A stretch of 64,000 nt of DNA from Necropsobacter rosorum (GTDB lineage Bacteria > Pseudomonadota > Gammaproteobacteria > Enterobacterales > Pasteurellaceae), in assembly GCA_000751835.1 (NCBI GenBank), contig CCMQ01000004.1:91796-155795 (forward strand). Direction: 5' to 3'. How positions within the stretch are numbered: the stretch's first letter is position 1; every line of letters starts with the position of its first letter. The notes beneath the pieces were generated by a model, which saw nothing but the letters and a program-made list of their open reading frames with translations, was not told the DNA's origin and ran no database searches. Position numbers and translations under genes: made by a program. Positions 19,178-31,903 of this stretch are shown here, piece by piece.

Positions 19178-20173
19178 TTAGCACGTCAGTTCAGTGACAA
19201 ATTCCGAGCCGATCCCCACCAGCGGCAGGGGCGAATCCGGCCATGCTCTCAGCACCTGATAGTCCATCAGGCTCAGCGTATCCAGCCCCGGTGTTACATG
19301 CGGAGTATATTGTTGCGCGATTCTGGCCAGTTGCGTTAACCCCAGACTGCTTTCAATCGATGAGCTGATCACCGCTTTCAGCCCTTGTTGATGCGCCTGC
19401 GTAATCAAATCCACACAGCGCTCCAGTGAGCCGACCAAAGTCGGTTTAATAATAATTGCCGCCACATTCGGTTCGGCTTTGACCGCAAAATCCGGCTCGC
19501 GCACCGATTCATCCCAAGCAATGGCAATGCCGGTCTGCTGCGCAAATTGGCGGCTTTCCTCACGGGTTTTGCAGGGTTCTTCCAAAAACTGAATCCGGTT
19601 GCGATGTTCGGGCTTCACATATTTGGCGAACAGCAGCGCTTTGGCCGGCGTCCAGCTGCGGTTGGCGTCCAGACGCAAGGCTAAATCGGGAATAGCTTCC
19701 AGCAGCATATCGGTGATCATGCCGTCGCGGTTCGCTTCATACATGCCCACTTTGATTTTCGCCACTTTTTCACCCTGCATGCGGTTCAGCGGTTCGTACA
19801 GTTCGTCCGGGTCGCCGTAACACAGCGGGGCAACCTGATACAACCCGGTCGGATGTAATGTGCCTTTCAGTTCGGCGAGGGCGCAGCTTAAACCGAAGGC
19901 GACGGAAGGATAAAGCCCGTCCAGAGATAATTTTTCATTGTTGCTGCGCGCCGCATCCCAGTTTTTCAGCCAAAGTGCGGTCTGTTTTTGCGCCATTTCC
20001 AGCGTTTCCCGACTGAATTCCGGCAACGGCGCAATTTCGCCCCAGCCCTCATTCTCACCGCATTTAATCCGCACCAGCAAGCCTTCTCGCCGTTTCAGAA
20101 AGCGATTGCGCAGAATCAGTTGGCTGTCAACCGGGATCGAATATTGATAAAGATGATATTCACGCACTGTCAT
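19178..20173 (-). CDS. menC: o-Succinylbenzoate synthase
   Basis: MenC dehydrates SHCHC to o-succinylbenzoate in menaquinone synthesis. The 331-residue enolase-superfamily protein has the barrel Lys in [14 protein letters not shown], metal ligands in [15 protein letters not shown] and AIAWDES, and the second Lys in [13 protein letters not shown] chose the ATG at 20173 ([16 protein letters not shown]) with an AAGGTAAG ribosome binding site; the longer reading to 20281 extends into the end of menB. It lies 70 bases after menB, in the pathway order. Menaquinone fits anaerobic fumarate respiration in this family. Confidence 0.95.
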   Translation of the reverse strand: MTVREYHLYQYSIPVDSQLILRNRFLKRREGLLVRIKCGENEGWGEIAPLPEFSRETLEMAQKQTALWLKNWDAARSNNEKLSLDGLYPSVAFGLSCALAELKGTLHPTGLYQVAPLCYGDPDELYEPLNRMQGEKVAKIKVGMYEANRDGMITDMLLEAIPDLALRLDANRSWTPAKALLFAKYVKPEHRNRIQFLEEPCKTREESRQFAQQTGIAIAWDESVREPDFAVKAEPNVAAIIIKPTLVGSLERCVDLITQAHQQGLKAVISSSIESSLGLTQLARIAQQYTPHVTPGLDTLSLMDYQVLRAWPDSPLPLVGIGSEFVTELTC

Positions 20174-20243
20174 TGTCTTACCTTTATGGAGGCGTCTGAA
20201 ATAAAGGGTGGACACCGCCACCCCGCCGAAATCAATCAATCCG

Positions 20244-21101
20244 TTACGGATTACGTTTGAATTTGCTGAAATCCGGCGCACGCTTTTGGTTAAAGGCGTT
20301 GCGCCCTTCCTGACCTTCTTCGGTCATATAAAATAACATGGTCGCATTGCCCGCCAGTTCCTGCAAGCCGGCTTGACCGTCGCAATCCGCATTTAATGCG
20401 GCTTTCAGACAACGCAGTGCAATCGGGCTGTTGCGCAGCATTTCGCGGCACCAGCGCACGGTTTCTTTTTCCAGCTCGGCATAAGGCACCACGGTATTCA
20501 CCAGCCCCATATCCAACGCTTCCTGCGCGTTGTACTGACGGCATAAGAACCAGATTTCGCGCGCTTTTTTCTGCCCGACGATACGCGCCATATAACTTGC
20601 GCCCCAGCCGCCGTCGAAAGAACCCACTTTCGGCCCGGTCTGACCGAAAACCGCATTATCCGCCGCAATGGTTAAATCGCACATCATATGCAGCACATGA
20701 CCGCCGCCGATAGCATAGCCTGCCACCATCGCCACTACCGGTTTCGGGCAAGTGCGGATGTCGCGCTGAAAATCCAAAACGTTCAGATGATGTACCCCGC
20801 TTTCATCTTTATAACCGCCGTAATCGCCGCGCACTTTCTGATCACCGCCGGAGCAAAAGGCTTTTTCGCCCTGACCGGTCAACACGATAACGCCGATTTT
20901 TTCATCGAAACGGGCATCGGCAAACGCGTTAATCATTTCTTTGACCGTTTGCGGGCGAAATGCGTTGCGTACCTGCGGGCGGTTAATGGTGATTTTGGCA
21001 ATACCGTCGGCGGATTTATGATAAAAAATATCGCTATAGCCTTGGCTGCAATCCACCCACTCAATCGGCGCATAAAGTACATCGTCTTTTGGATTCTGCA
21101 T
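20244..21101 (-). CDS. menB: 1,4-Dihydroxy-2-naphthoyl-CoA synthase
   Basis: MenB closes the second ring of the naphthoquinone by a Dieckmann-type reaction on o-succinylbenzoyl-CoA. The 285-residue crotonase-fold protein has the oxyanion-hole segments [14 protein letters not shown] and [18 protein letters not shown], and [13 protein letters not shown] typical of MenB. Its length and the C-terminal [13 protein letters not shown] match the family. It is the first gene of a menB-menC pair; the other men genes are not in the window. Confidence 0.97.
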   Translation of the reverse strand: MQNPKDDVLYAPIEWVDCSQGYSDIFYHKSADGIAKITINRPQVRNAFRPQTVKEMINAFADARFDEKIGVIVLTGQGEKAFCSGGDQKVRGDYGGYKDESGVHHLNVLDFQRDIRTCPKPVVAMVAGYAIGGGHVLHMMCDLTIAADNAVFGQTGPKVGSFDGGWGASYMARIVGQKKAREIWFLCRQYNAQEALDMGLVNTVVPYAELEKETVRWCREMLRNSPIALRCLKAALNADCDGQAGLQELAGNATMLFYMTEEGQEGRNAFNQKRAPDFSKFKRNP

Positions 21102-21206
21102 ACTGAATTCCTTTATTCTAATCGGTTGTTGAAAATCGGGTCATTATATCCCAATCTCCGCGCGACTAAAAGTGCGGTGCTTTTTGGCGGCGTTTCAACC
21201 AAACGA

Positions 21207-21236
21207 AACGGGAACCGACCCGCGCCGATTCCCGTT
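21207..21236 (-). terminator. Hairpin downstream of aspA
   Basis: AACGGGAA (21207-21214) and TTCCCGTT (21229-21236) form an eight-base-pair stem about 28 bases after the aspA stop on the minus strand. The following bases are TCGTTTGGTT, a weak T-run, so terminator function is likely but not certain. Confidence 0.55.
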
Positions 21237-21263
21237 AATCTGTCATTTTAGTCTTAAATGGAC

Positions 21264-22679
21264 TTATTTCGCCAGTTTTGCTTTATAAGTCGGATTCATC
21301 AGGTTTTCCACCGACAGAATGTCATCCAGTTCCGCCTCGGTTAACAGACCCATTTCCAGCACGACTTCGCGCACGCTGCGGCCGGTTTTGGCGCAGGTTT
21401 TGCCGACGATATCGCCGTTGTGGTGGCCGATAAACGGATTCAGATAAGTCACGATACCGATGGAATTAAACACATAGTTTTCGCACACGTCTTTGTTGAC
21501 GGTAATGCCGTCGATACATTTGTCGCGCAGATTGATACAGGCGTTGGTCAAAATGCTGATACTTTCAAACATTGCCTGCCCGATCACCGGTTCCATCACG
21601 TTTAATTGCAACTGTCCCGCTTCCGCCGCGAAAGTAATGGTGGTGTCGTTGCCGATCACTTTAAAGCACACCTGATTGACCACTTCCGGAATCACCGGAT
21701 TGACTTTCGCCGGCATAATGGAAGAGCCCGCCTGCAATTCCGGCAGGTTAATTTCGTTCAAACCGGCGCGCGGCCCGGAAGACAATAAACGTAAGTCATT
21801 GCAGACTTTGGATAATTTCACCGCGGTGCGTTTCAGCGCGCCGTGCACCATCACATAAGCGCCGCAGTCGGAAGTGGCTTCGATCAGGTTGCTGGCATTT
21901 ACGCACGGCAGACCGGATACTTCGGATAAACGTTTAACCACCAGTTCGGAATAGCCCTGCGGCGTATTTAATCCGGTCCCGATGGCGGTAGCGCCCAGAT
22001 TCACTTCCAGCAGCAATTCGGCGGTACGTTTCAGGTTGCGGACTTCTTCATCCAGCAGCACGGAAAACGCCTGAAATTCCTGACCGACAGTCATCGGCAC
22101 CGCATCCTGCAACTGAGTGCGTCCCATTTTCAATACATTGGCGAATTCTTTCGCTTTATTTTCAAAACTTTGTTGCAGATACAGCACTTCACTGACCAGC
22201 GTCATAATGCTGTTGTACACCGCAATGCGGAATCCGGTCGGATAGGCATCATTGGTGGACTGGCTGGCATTAACGTGATCCATCGGGTTCAGGTACTGAT
22301 ATTCGCCTTTTTGATGACCTAAAATTTCCAGCGCCAGATTGGCCACCACTTCGTTGGTATTCATATTCACCGAGGTACCGGCGCCGCCCTGATACACATC
22401 GGACGGGAACTGATCCATACATCTGCCGTCCACTAAAATCGCATCGCAGGCGTTCACGATGGCTTTTGCGATTTTTTCCGGAATCGCGCCCAGCTCACCG
22501 TTGGCAAGTGCGGTGGCTTTTTTCACCATTACCATGCCACGCACAAACTCCGGAATATCGGAAATCGTCATGTTAGAAATCTTAAAATTTTCCACCGCTC
22601 TTAAGGTGTGAATTCCCCAATAAGCATCCGCCGGTACTTCGCGTTCACCCAACAAATCCACTTCTTTTCTTGTGTTCAT
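21264..22679 (-). CDS. aspA: Aspartate ammonia-lyase (aspartase)
   Basis: AspA reversibly deaminates L-aspartate to fumarate, feeding the C4 branch that ends in succinate. The 471-residue product has the family signature [15 protein letters not shown] with the catalytic Ser loop, the N-terminal [20 protein letters not shown] and [18 protein letters not shown]. Aspartase is distinguished from the very similar class II fumarase by the [13 protein letters not shown] segment and by synteny: the divergent aspA/fxsA pair before groESL is as in E. coli. A CRP-like site lies upstream. Confidence 0.96.
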   Translation of the reverse strand: MNTRKEVDLLGEREVPADAYWGIHTLRAVENFKISNMTISDIPEFVRGMVMVKKATALANGELGAIPEKIAKAIVNACDAILVDGRCMDQFPSDVYQGGAGTSVNMNTNEVVANLALEILGHQKGEYQYLNPMDHVNASQSTNDAYPTGFRIAVYNSIMTLVSEVLYLQQSFENKAKEFANVLKMGRTQLQDAVPMTVGQEFQAFSVLLDEEVRNLKRTAELLLEVNLGATAIGTGLNTPQGYSELVVKRLSEVSGLPCVNASNLIEATSDCGAYVMVHGALKRTAVKLSKVCNDLRLLSSGPRAGLNEINLPELQAGSSIMPAKVNPVIPEVVNQVCFKVIGNDTTITFAAEAGQLQLNVMEPVIGQAMFESISILTNACINLRDKCIDGITVNKDVCENYVFNSIGIVTYLNPFIGHHNGDIVGKTCAKTGRSVREVVLEMGLLTEAELDDILSVENLMNPTYKAKLAK

Positions 22680-22788
22680 TGTGCTGTCCTCTCTTTTTCA
22701 TTAAAAAAATAAACCCAGAAAACCACTTAACCCGCAACGGGTTATCGTATTAATGAAAAGTATTATAGGAAAGATAATCAAGAAAAAA

Positions 22789-22804
22789 TGTGATCCAGAT
22801 CAGT
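22789..22804. promoter_or_regulatory. CRP-like site in the aspA/fxsA intergenic region
   Basis: TGTGA-TCCAGA-TCAGT matches the first half of the CRP consensus TGTGA-N6-TCACA perfectly and three of five bases of the second half. It is flanked by A/T-rich sequence and lies about 110 bases before aspA. Cyclic-AMP control of aspartase is established in E. coli. The rest of this 247-base gap is AT-rich and shows nothing else I can name. Confidence 0.55.
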
Positions 22805-22926
22805 ATTCACATTTTGTTCACACTCATATAACTAATTAAATTGATTAGTTTTCTTAATGGCAAACCGCATCTTGAAATCCGCCGTTATGCCCTTATAAAT
22901 ATTCTAATCGGTTTGAAAGGAGAATT

Positions 22927-23406
22927 ATGATGCCGCTGCTTTTATTTGTGCTCTGTGCGTTTTTGTTGGTATATGCGGAACTGTCCGTATTTATTTGGCT
23001 CGGTACCCATCTCGGTGCCATCGGTGTGCTGTTGTTGCTCGGCCTGTCTTTTCTGTTGGGCGTCGGGATGATCAGAATACGCGGCTGGTACAGTCTGGCA
23101 GGTATTCAAAAACAGCTGAGCCGGGGTGAAATTCCCACCCGCGCGCTGGTGCGTTCGGGCATCTGGATTATCGCCGGTTTACTGTTTATACTGCCGGGCT
23201 TTGTCAGCGACATACTGGCCGTCTTCTTGCTGACCCCGTTCGGCAGCCGCCTGCTCGAAAATGCGATGACACATAAAATCAGCCTGTTCGGGCGCGGATT
23301 CTTCGTCAAAACCGACCGCACTTTTTATACCAACCCGGACGCGCAAAGCGATATTTTCGAGGCGGAATATGAAAAACAGGCCGACGAAGACAAAAGAATA
23401 AAATAA
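22927..23406 (+). CDS. fxsA: FxsA family inner-membrane protein
   Basis: The 159-residue protein has two N-terminal membrane helices (about 3-22 and 26-45) and a third near 75-100 (GIWIIAGLLFILPGFVSDIL), followed by a hydrophilic tail. This architecture and FVSDILAVFLLTP are typical of FxsA, known in E. coli because overproduction relieves F-plasmid exclusion of phage T7. Its normal cellular role is unclear. It lies between aspA and groES as in enterobacteria. A GGAG ribosome binding site precedes two adjacent ATG codons (22927 and 22930). Confidence 0.93.
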   Translation: MMPLLLFVLCAFLLVYAELSVFIWLGTHLGAIGVLLLLGLSFLLGVGMIRIRGWYSLAGIQKQLSRGEIPTRALVRSGIWIIAGLLFILPGFVSDILAVFLLTPFGSRLLENAMTHKISLFGRGFFVKTDRTFYTNPDAQSDIFEAEYEKQADEDKRIK

Positions 23407-23418
23407 TTTAATTTTTCT

Positions 23419-23446
23419 CTTGAAAGGAAAAAATTGTTCCCCATAT
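23419..23446 (+). promoter_or_regulatory. Sigma-32 heat-shock promoter of groESL
   Basis: CTTGAAA (23419-23425) and CCCCATAT (23439-23446) are separated by 13 bases and match the sigma-32 (RpoH) consensus at every defined position. The promoter lies about 45 bases before groS. It predicts heat induction of the chaperonin operon through RpoH. Confidence 0.92.
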
Positions 23447-23490
23447 AGTGTCTGCGTTTAATTAATTAACACTCTAAGAAGGAAATTAAC

Positions 23491-23781
23491 ATGAATATTC
23501 GTCCATTACATGATCGCGTCATCGTAAAACGTGAAGAAGTCGAAACCCTTTCCGCCGGCGGCATCGTGCTGACCGGTTCGGCGGCAACCAAATCCACCCG
23601 CGCTAAAGTGCTGGCGGTAGGCAAAGGCCGTATTCTGGAAAACGGCACCGTTCAGCCGCTGGATGTTAAAGTCGGCGATACCGTGATTTTTAACGACGGT
23701 TACGGCGTAAAAGCGGAAAAAATCGATGGCGAAGAAGTGTTAATCGTTTCTGAAAACGATATCTTGGCAATCGTCGAATAA
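23491..23781 (+). CDS. groS: Co-chaperonin GroES (Hsp10)
   Basis: GroES caps the GroEL ring to enclose folding substrates. The 96-residue protein starts [18 protein letters not shown], includes the mobile loop around [19 protein letters not shown] that docks on GroEL, and ends DILAIVE. It follows a consensus sigma-32 promoter and an AAGAAGGAAA ribosome binding site, and groL starts 37 bases downstream. Confidence 0.98.
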   Translation: MNIRPLHDRVIVKREEVETLSAGGIVLTGSAATKSTRAKVLAVGKGRILENGTVQPLDVKVGDTVIFNDGYGVKAEKIDGEEVLIVSENDILAIVE

Positions 23782-23797
23782 TCTTTTTAATCAGTGA

Positions 23798-25465
<1,668 letters not shown>

Positions 25466-25503
25466 TTGCCCCCGGGCGACACCCGAATACGCCTTTAGAT
25501 TAG

Positions 25504-25554
25504 AAGTGCGGTGGATTTTTTGAAACTTTTGAAAAATTCACCGCACTTTTTTAT
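25504..25554 (+). terminator. Inverted uptake-signal terminator after groL
   Basis: AAGTGCGGT (25504-25512) and ACCGCACTT (25540-25548) are inverted uptake signals with extra pairing inside the arms, followed by TTTTTATG. It lies about 40 bases after groL. Confidence 0.85.
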
Positions 25555-25634
25555 GCTTGTTAAATCCGGGGGATAGGAATTCTCCATAAACCCGAATATA
25601 ATACGCGGACTGAATCACCCACCCAGAGGACAGT

Positions 25635-26261
25635 ATGGATTTTGCCGTTTATCTTCAATTCTTTATCGGACTTATCGCGCTGGTTAACCCCATCGGCGTG
25701 GTTCCGATTTTTTATTCGATGACCTCGGATCTCACCAAAGCGCAACAAAACCGAACCGGCTTGGTGACCAGTTTTTCCATTGCCGCGATTTTGCTGGTCA
25801 GCTTCTATTTCGGTAATTTTATTCTGCATTCTTTCAATATTTCCATCGATTCTTTCCGCATCGCCGGCGGCACCGTCGTCGTCATGATCGCGCTGACCAT
25901 GATCAACGGCAAAATCGGCGAGCATAAAATCAATAAAGAAGAAAAAAACGAAAATATTGAAGATTACAACAATATCGCGGTGGTGCCGCTGGCGATGCCG
26001 ATTATGGCAGGCCCCGGCTCTATCAGTGCGACCATTGTCTTCGGTTCGACCCAGCACAGCGCCCTTGAATACCTCTATTCTTCCGTCACGATTATGTTGT
26101 TCGGCTTGGGCTGTTATATGCTGTTTCGCTATTCCAAACCGGTGATTCAGAAGCTGGGCAAAACCGGCTCCAACGTTATCACCCGTATTATGGGGTTATT
26201 GCTGATGTCGCTGGGCGTGGAAATCATCACCACCGGGCTAAAAAATTTAGGCGTATTTTAA
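25635..26261 (+). CDS. MarC family (UPF0056) inner-membrane protein
   Basis: The 208-residue protein has six hydrophobic segments in the MarC/YhgN pattern, starting DFAVYLQFFIGLIALVNPIG, where the NP motif in helix one is conserved. A hydrophilic loop (about 95-118, KIGEHKINKEEKNENIEDYN) separates the halves. The second half has MPIMAGPGSISATIV, another family hallmark. MarC proteins have no firmly established transport substrate. It stands alone between two uptake-signal terminators. Confidence 0.88.
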   Translation: MDFAVYLQFFIGLIALVNPIGVVPIFYSMTSDLTKAQQNRTGLVTSFSIAAILLVSFYFGNFILHSFNISIDSFRIAGGTVVVMIALTMINGKIGEHKINKEEKNENIEDYNNIAVVPLAMPIMAGPGSISATIVFGSTQHSALEYLYSSVTIMLFGLGCYMLFRYSKPVIQKLGKTGSNVITRIMGLLLMSLGVEIITTGLKNLGVF

Positions 26262-26282
26262 ACCTTATCTAACGGTTTCCCT

Positions 26283-26330
26283 TAAAGTGCGGTGATTTTT
26301 TAAAAAAATTTGCAAAACCACCGTACTTTA
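26283..26330 (+). terminator. Uptake-signal hairpin after the marC-like gene, one arm mutated
   Basis: AAGTGCGGT (26285-26293) is opposed by ACCGTACTT (26320-26328), an uptake signal with one substitution, so the stem keeps one mismatch. T-rich sequence lies in the loop. The remaining part of the 322-base gap before gdhA is AT-rich and holds only the gdhA leader; I see no gene there. Confidence 0.7.
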
Positions 26331-26469
26331 ATCTTATTCCGGGCAAAAATTTAAAAAAACAGATTTTCAATCCGCTCAATACGCCATCAAAATTAGATCA
26401 CATTTAATAATTTCTCATTTTTCAAAAAATTTTCTAATTAAGTTTCATTTCTATAAAATCCGGCATTAA

Positions 26470-27933
<1,464 letters not shown>

Positions 27934-27967
27934 TCCATAGCGCCAAACGTATTTCGAATACATAAAT

Positions 27968-28000
27968 TTATCCCTATACCGTTTTTCAGTATAGGGATAA
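27968..28000. terminator. Bidirectional terminator between gdhA and the ROK gene
   Basis: TTATCCCTATA (27968-27978) and TATAGGGATAA (27990-28000) form a perfect 11-base-pair stem in the gap between convergent genes. T-rich and A-rich flanks lie on either side, so it could stop transcription from both directions. Confidence 0.85.
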
Positions 28001-28030
28001 TTAAATGGTTTTAAAAAAGTACATTACGAT

Positions 28031-29164
28031 TTAAAAGAATAATACGCCTTGTTTTTCCAGATACTCAATAACTAAAGGCAATCCGGCACCGATTGCGGAA
28101 GCATTATTTTGCTGTTGAGCAATTCTGATAAAGTCCTCGTCAATTGGAAAGGTGGCTATTTTTTCTATTTTACTTTGTAGTCTTACAATATCTTCCATAA
28201 CCAAATACGGTGCAATATCCCCTCCCAAGATAATATCTCTTTCCAGTAACAAATAGGCAGTGTTTAAGCCTAACGCCAGATTATTTAAAAAGTTTTCCCA
28301 ACGTTGTTCAACTTCTTGATCATTTTCTCTCAGTAGTTGAAAAAAATGTTCAATAGTTTCATTATGATTCTTTAATAATGCAGATAGAGAACAATAAGTT
28401 TCTAAACATCCTTTCTGACCACAATAACAAGAATTACCTCGACGGTGAATTTGCAAATGTTCTAATGCTCCCGAATAGCCTTTTTTGCCAAGATCAATTT
28501 GATTATTAATTATCAGGGCCCCTCCTAAATGTTCGCTAATAGAAACATAAATTGCATTATCAATCAATTTAGCCTGCCACAGCTCCGCTGTAGCCGCACA
28601 TTTTACATCATGAAACAACATGACTGGCATATTAAAATACGGTTGTAGATATTTCAAATACGAATATCCGCCGGATAGAATTTTACCGTAAAGAATAGTT
28701 TGCCTATTTTTATCTGCAATACCTTGTACAGAAATGCCTATCCCTAAGATCCGTTCAGAATCATAACCGATATACTCAATAAAAGAGTGAATATGATGAT
28801 AAAGCGTCTCAATATACTTCAGGTTATTTTCAAAACTGATTTCTGCCTTGTTTTGATTCAAAATATGACCTTGTAAGTCAATCACAACACATTTAACCAT
28901 TTTTTGCTGGATCTCAACGCCGATAGAAACAAATGCATCGCTCACTAATTTGTATGCTGTTGCAGGTCTTCCTCCCTCTGACTGCAATAGTCCTTGCTCT
29001 ATGATTTTTCCTTCTTTCTCCAGCTCCATAATATTATTTACTACCGTCGGCAGACTTAAATTAAGCAAGCGGGCAATTTGTGGTTTAGAAAGCTGATTAT
29101 ATGAAAAAAATAATTTATAGATATTCTGATAGTTGCTTTGCTTCACATCCCATATAACGCTCAT
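28031..29164 (-). CDS. ROK family transcriptional repressor (NagC/XylR type)
   Basis: The 377-residue protein has an N-terminal winged helix (about 15-65, LSKPQIARLLNLSLPTVVNN) followed by a sugar-kinase-like ROK domain. The structural zinc motif CYCGQKGCLE, about residues 247-256, is intact, and HLQIHRRGNS precedes it. It is transcribed divergently from the SDR-kinase-ABC-EIIB operon and is probably its local, sugar-responsive repressor. Two inverted repeats in the shared intergenic region are candidate operators. The gene is more AT-rich than its left neighbours, like the operon it faces. The inducer is not evident. Confidence 0.9.
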   Translation of the reverse strand: MSVIWDVKQSNYQNIYKLFFSYNQLSKPQIARLLNLSLPTVVNNIMELEKEGKIIEQGLLQSEGGRPATAYKLVSDAFVSIGVEIQQKMVKCVVIDLQGHILNQNKAEISFENNLKYIETLYHHIHSFIEYIGYDSERILGIGISVQGIADKNRQTILYGKILSGGYSYLKYLQPYFNMPVMLFHDVKCAATAELWQAKLIDNAIYVSISEHLGGALIINNQIDLGKKGYSGALEHLQIHRRGNSCYCGQKGCLETYCSLSALLKNHNETIEHFFQLLRENDQEVEQRWENFLNNLALGLNTAYLLLERDIILGGDIAPYLVMEDIVRLQSKIEKIATFPIDEDFIRIAQQQNNASAIGAGLPLVIEYLEKQGVLFF

Positions 29165-29196
29165 TTTTAGTCTCTTTTCATAAAATTATTGATTAA

Positions 29197-29220
29197 ATTT
29201 TGTGAACTATACCACAAAAT
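29197..29220. promoter_or_regulatory. Inverted repeat near ROK gene: CRP-like site or operator
   Basis: ATTTTGTG (29197-29204) and CACAAAAT (29213-29220) form perfect eight-base arms. Within it, TGTGA-N6-CCACA (29201-29216) matches the CRP consensus at nine of ten defined bases. It lies 33-56 bases before the ROK regulator start and about 150 bases before the SDR gene. CRP control of a sugar locus is plausible. Confidence 0.65.
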
Positions 29221-29308
29221 CAGAATAAAGTTGCACTTTACTAAACTAGTTTCATAAAAGCCCATTGCAAAAATTATTTCAAAGGACTACATTAATCCCA
29301 ACTTAAAT

Positions 29309-29333
29309 AAAATAACTTTAATAAAGTTATTTT
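29309..29333. promoter_or_regulatory. Candidate ROK operator upstream of the SDR operon
   Basis: AAAATAACTTT (29309-29319) and AAAGTTATTTT (29323-29333) are perfect 11-base inverted arms around AAT. The palindrome ends 31 bases before the SDR start codon, overlapping the expected promoter or leader. The AT-rich dyad resembles ROK-family operators in general style. Assignment to this ROK protein is inference from position. Confidence 0.6.
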
Positions 29334-29364
29334 GCATTTCAATTGAAATAGTAAGGAGTCCACC

Positions 29365-30144
29365 ATGAACGTCTTGGAAAGAATGAAATTAACCGGTAAA
29401 ACAGCCTTTGTCACAGGTGGTGCACGCGGTATCGGAAAAAGTGTCGCCACGGCCTTCGCACAAGCGGGTGCAAATGTTGTAATTGCAGATTTCGACATTA
29501 CTGAAGCGGAAAAAACAGCTATCGAAATTTCACAAGCAGAGGGAATAAAATCTATCGCAGTACAAACGGATGTTACTGATCAAACAAGCGTTAATCACCT
29601 AATTGATGTGATCAAACAACAGTTTGGTAAATTAGATATCGCTTTTTGTAATGCCGGTATCTGCATCAATGTGGCGGCGGAAGAAATGAGCTATGAACAA
29701 TGGCTAAAAGTCATTAGTGTCAACTTGAACGGTGTTTTTCTTACTGCACAAGCAGCAGGAAAACTGATGATAGAACAAGGCACCGGAGGTTCTATTATTA
29801 ATACGGCCTCCATGTCGGCTCATATCGTCAATGTACCACAACCGCAATGCGCTTATAACGCATCAAAAGCTGGCGTGATCCAATTAACTAAATCGCTGGC
29901 AATTGAATGGGCAAAACATAAGATCCGAGTAAACAGCCTAAGCCCAGGTTACATCGGTACCGAACTCACTTTAAATTCAAAAGAATTGCAGCCATTAATT
30001 AAAACCTGGAACGAGATGGCGCCATTGCACCGTTTAGGCAAACCGGAAGAACTACAATCCATTTGTGTCTATCTTGCCGGCGATACCAGCAGTTTTACAA
30101 CGGGTTCCGATTTTATCATTGACGGCGCATTTACCTGCTTCTGA
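29365..30144 (+). CDS. Short-chain dehydrogenase/reductase, probable polyol dehydrogenase
   Basis: This 259-residue classical SDR has the cofactor loop TGGARGIG (about 17-24), Asp42 after the second strand (favouring NAD over NADP), CNAGI (95-99) and the catalytic Ser149, Tyr164 and Lys168 in SMSAH and YNASK. SPGYIGTELT and the C-terminus resemble sugar-alcohol dehydrogenases of the arabinitol/mannitol/sorbose group. As first gene of an operon with a carbohydrate kinase and sugar ABC transporter, it probably oxidises an imported polyol to a ketose, or reduces a ketose. The exact substrate cannot be read from sequence. An AAGGAG ribosome binding site precedes the ATG. Confidence 0.85.
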   Translation: MNVLERMKLTGKTAFVTGGARGIGKSVATAFAQAGANVVIADFDITEAEKTAIEISQAEGIKSIAVQTDVTDQTSVNHLIDVIKQQFGKLDIAFCNAGICINVAAEEMSYEQWLKVISVNLNGVFLTAQAAGKLMIEQGTGGSIINTASMSAHIVNVPQPQCAYNASKAGVIQLTKSLAIEWAKHKIRVNSLSPGYIGTELTLNSKELQPLIKTWNEMAPLHRLGKPEELQSICVYLAGDTSSFTTGSDFIIDGAFTCF

Positions 30145-30208
30145 TTCTTCCAATTATCGATTATTTTACGGCAGAGTAATCAAATCAGGTTTTTTATAGG
30201 AGAAGTTT

Positions 30209-31804
30209 ATGACTAACAATGCAAAAACATTGATTGAAAACGGCCAGACCTATTTGGGCATTGAATTAGGATCAACTCGAATAAAATCGGTACTTATTGA
30301 TGCACACGGAAATATTTTGGCTAAAGGCGGATTCGAATGGGAAAACCATTTCATCGACGGCATTTGGACATATCCGCTGGATGAAGTATGGACAGGAATC
30401 GCACAAAGTTATTGTTCTCTTTGCCGGGATATACAGGTTAAATATGCTGTGACGTTAAAACGTCTCGCCGCGATGGGCATTAGCGCGATGATGCACGGTT
30501 ATCTACCATTTGATGCACAGGATAATCAACTTGCCGAATTTCGTACTTGGCGTAATAACACTACCTCAGTGGCGGCCAATCAATTAACCGAAATGCTGCA
30601 ATATAACATTCCACAACGTTGGAGTATCGCTCATCTTTATCAGGCCGTCTTAAACCAGGAAGCACATACTAAGCATATTGCTTATATAACTACCTTGGCA
30701 GGTTATGTGCATTGGCAACTAACCGGACAAAAAGTACTAGGCATCGGTGACGCATCAGGCATGTTTCCGATCGATTCGGCAATCCAAAATTACGATGTTG
30801 CTATGGTAAAAATATTTGACCGCTTAATTGCAGATAAACATGTCAATTGGACGTTAAGTGATTTATTGCCGAAAGTGCTGATCGCTGGTGAAAATGCAGG
30901 GAAACTGACAGAGAAAGGGGCAAAACTTATTGATCCTAGCGGAACTCTAGAAGCAGGCTGCATGCTTTGCCCTCCAGAAGGTGATGCCGGAACAGGAATG
31001 ATGGCGACGAATAGTATTAAGGTTAAAACCGGCAACGTTTCCGCAGGTACCTCCGCGTTTGCCATGGTGGTATTAGAAAAACAGTTATCTAAAGTCTATC
31101 GTGATCTGGATATGGTAACTACGCCAGCAGGCGATCCTGTCGCAATGGCACACTCACAAAACTGCAGTTCGGATCTCAATGCGTGGTTCCAGCTTTTCGG
31201 AGAAATATTGCGCACATTCGATGTTAATTTCACACCTAATCAGCTATACAGTACATTGTTCGATAAGGCATTAGACGCGGCGCCTGATGGCGGTGGATTA
31301 TTATCTTATTGTTTCTACTCGGGCGAACACGGTGTGGATTTAACCACAGGCTGTCCATTATTTCTACATCCGGCCAATGCAGAATTTTCACTGGCGAACT
31401 TCATCCTCGTACAGCTTTATACTGCATTTGGTGCAATGAAACTTGGCATGGATACATTAATCCAGAAAGAACATGTCAAAATTGAAAAAATCTTCGCTCA
31501 CGGAGGCCTGTTTAAAAGTAGAAACGTCGTGCAACACGTGCTAGCCGCAGCACTTAATGTACCTGTCGCGGTACTGGAAACTGCCGGAGAAGGGGGAGCT
31601 TGGGGTATTGCTTTATTAGCAGCTTATACCCAGCAAAAACCGATTTCTCTGACTGATTATCTGGATAAAATTGTCTTCGCCAACAGCGTAGATAACGTAG
31701 TTGGACCGAAACCAGAACAAGTAAAAGGCTACGCGAGCTTTATTCAACATTATCAAGACGGTTTGCCGATTGAACGCGCGGCGGCAAACTTTGCGAATAA
31801 ATAA
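30209..31804 (+). CDS. FGGY family carbohydrate kinase
   Basis: The 531-residue protein shows the actin-like kinase plan: phosphate-1 loop YLGIELGSTRIKSVLID (about 16-32), substrate region ISAMMHGYLPFD, probable catalytic Asp in PPEGDAGTGMM, phosphate-2 NVSAGTSAFAMVV and adenosine motif FAHGGLFKSRNV. It would phosphorylate a sugar or polyol imported by the downstream ABC transporter and perhaps oxidised by the upstream SDR. The segments do not match xylulokinase, ribulokinase or glycerol kinase closely enough for me to assign a substrate. It follows the SDR by 64 bases with a TAGGAGAAG ribosome binding site. Confidence 0.88.
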   Translation: MTNNAKTLIENGQTYLGIELGSTRIKSVLIDAHGNILAKGGFEWENHFIDGIWTYPLDEVWTGIAQSYCSLCRDIQVKYAVTLKRLAAMGISAMMHGYLPFDAQDNQLAEFRTWRNNTTSVAANQLTEMLQYNIPQRWSIAHLYQAVLNQEAHTKHIAYITTLAGYVHWQLTGQKVLGIGDASGMFPIDSAIQNYDVAMVKIFDRLIADKHVNWTLSDLLPKVLIAGENAGKLTEKGAKLIDPSGTLEAGCMLCPPEGDAGTGMMATNSIKVKTGNVSAGTSAFAMVVLEKQLSKVYRDLDMVTTPAGDPVAMAHSQNCSSDLNAWFQLFGEILRTFDVNFTPNQLYSTLFDKALDAAPDGGGLLSYCFYSGEHGVDLTTGCPLFLHPANAEFSLANFILVQLYTAFGAMKLGMDTLIQKEHVKIEKIFAHGGLFKSRNVVQHVLAAALNVPVAVLETAGEGGAWGIALLAAYTQQKPISLTDYLDKIVFANSVDNVVGPKPEQVKGYASFIQHYQDGLPIERAAANFANK

Positions 31805-31903
31805 AAATTAATGGGGCTTCCCATTTATAACCGAAATACTTACCGCACTTTTCAACGGTAATTATTTCAATAATATTCTACTTACTCCATTAAGGTGGTT
31901 AAT

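Noticed and set aside
20688..21251. 187-codon plus-strand frame opposite menB
   Set aside because: It starts inside menB without a ribosome binding site, and the minus-strand menB motifs are complete.
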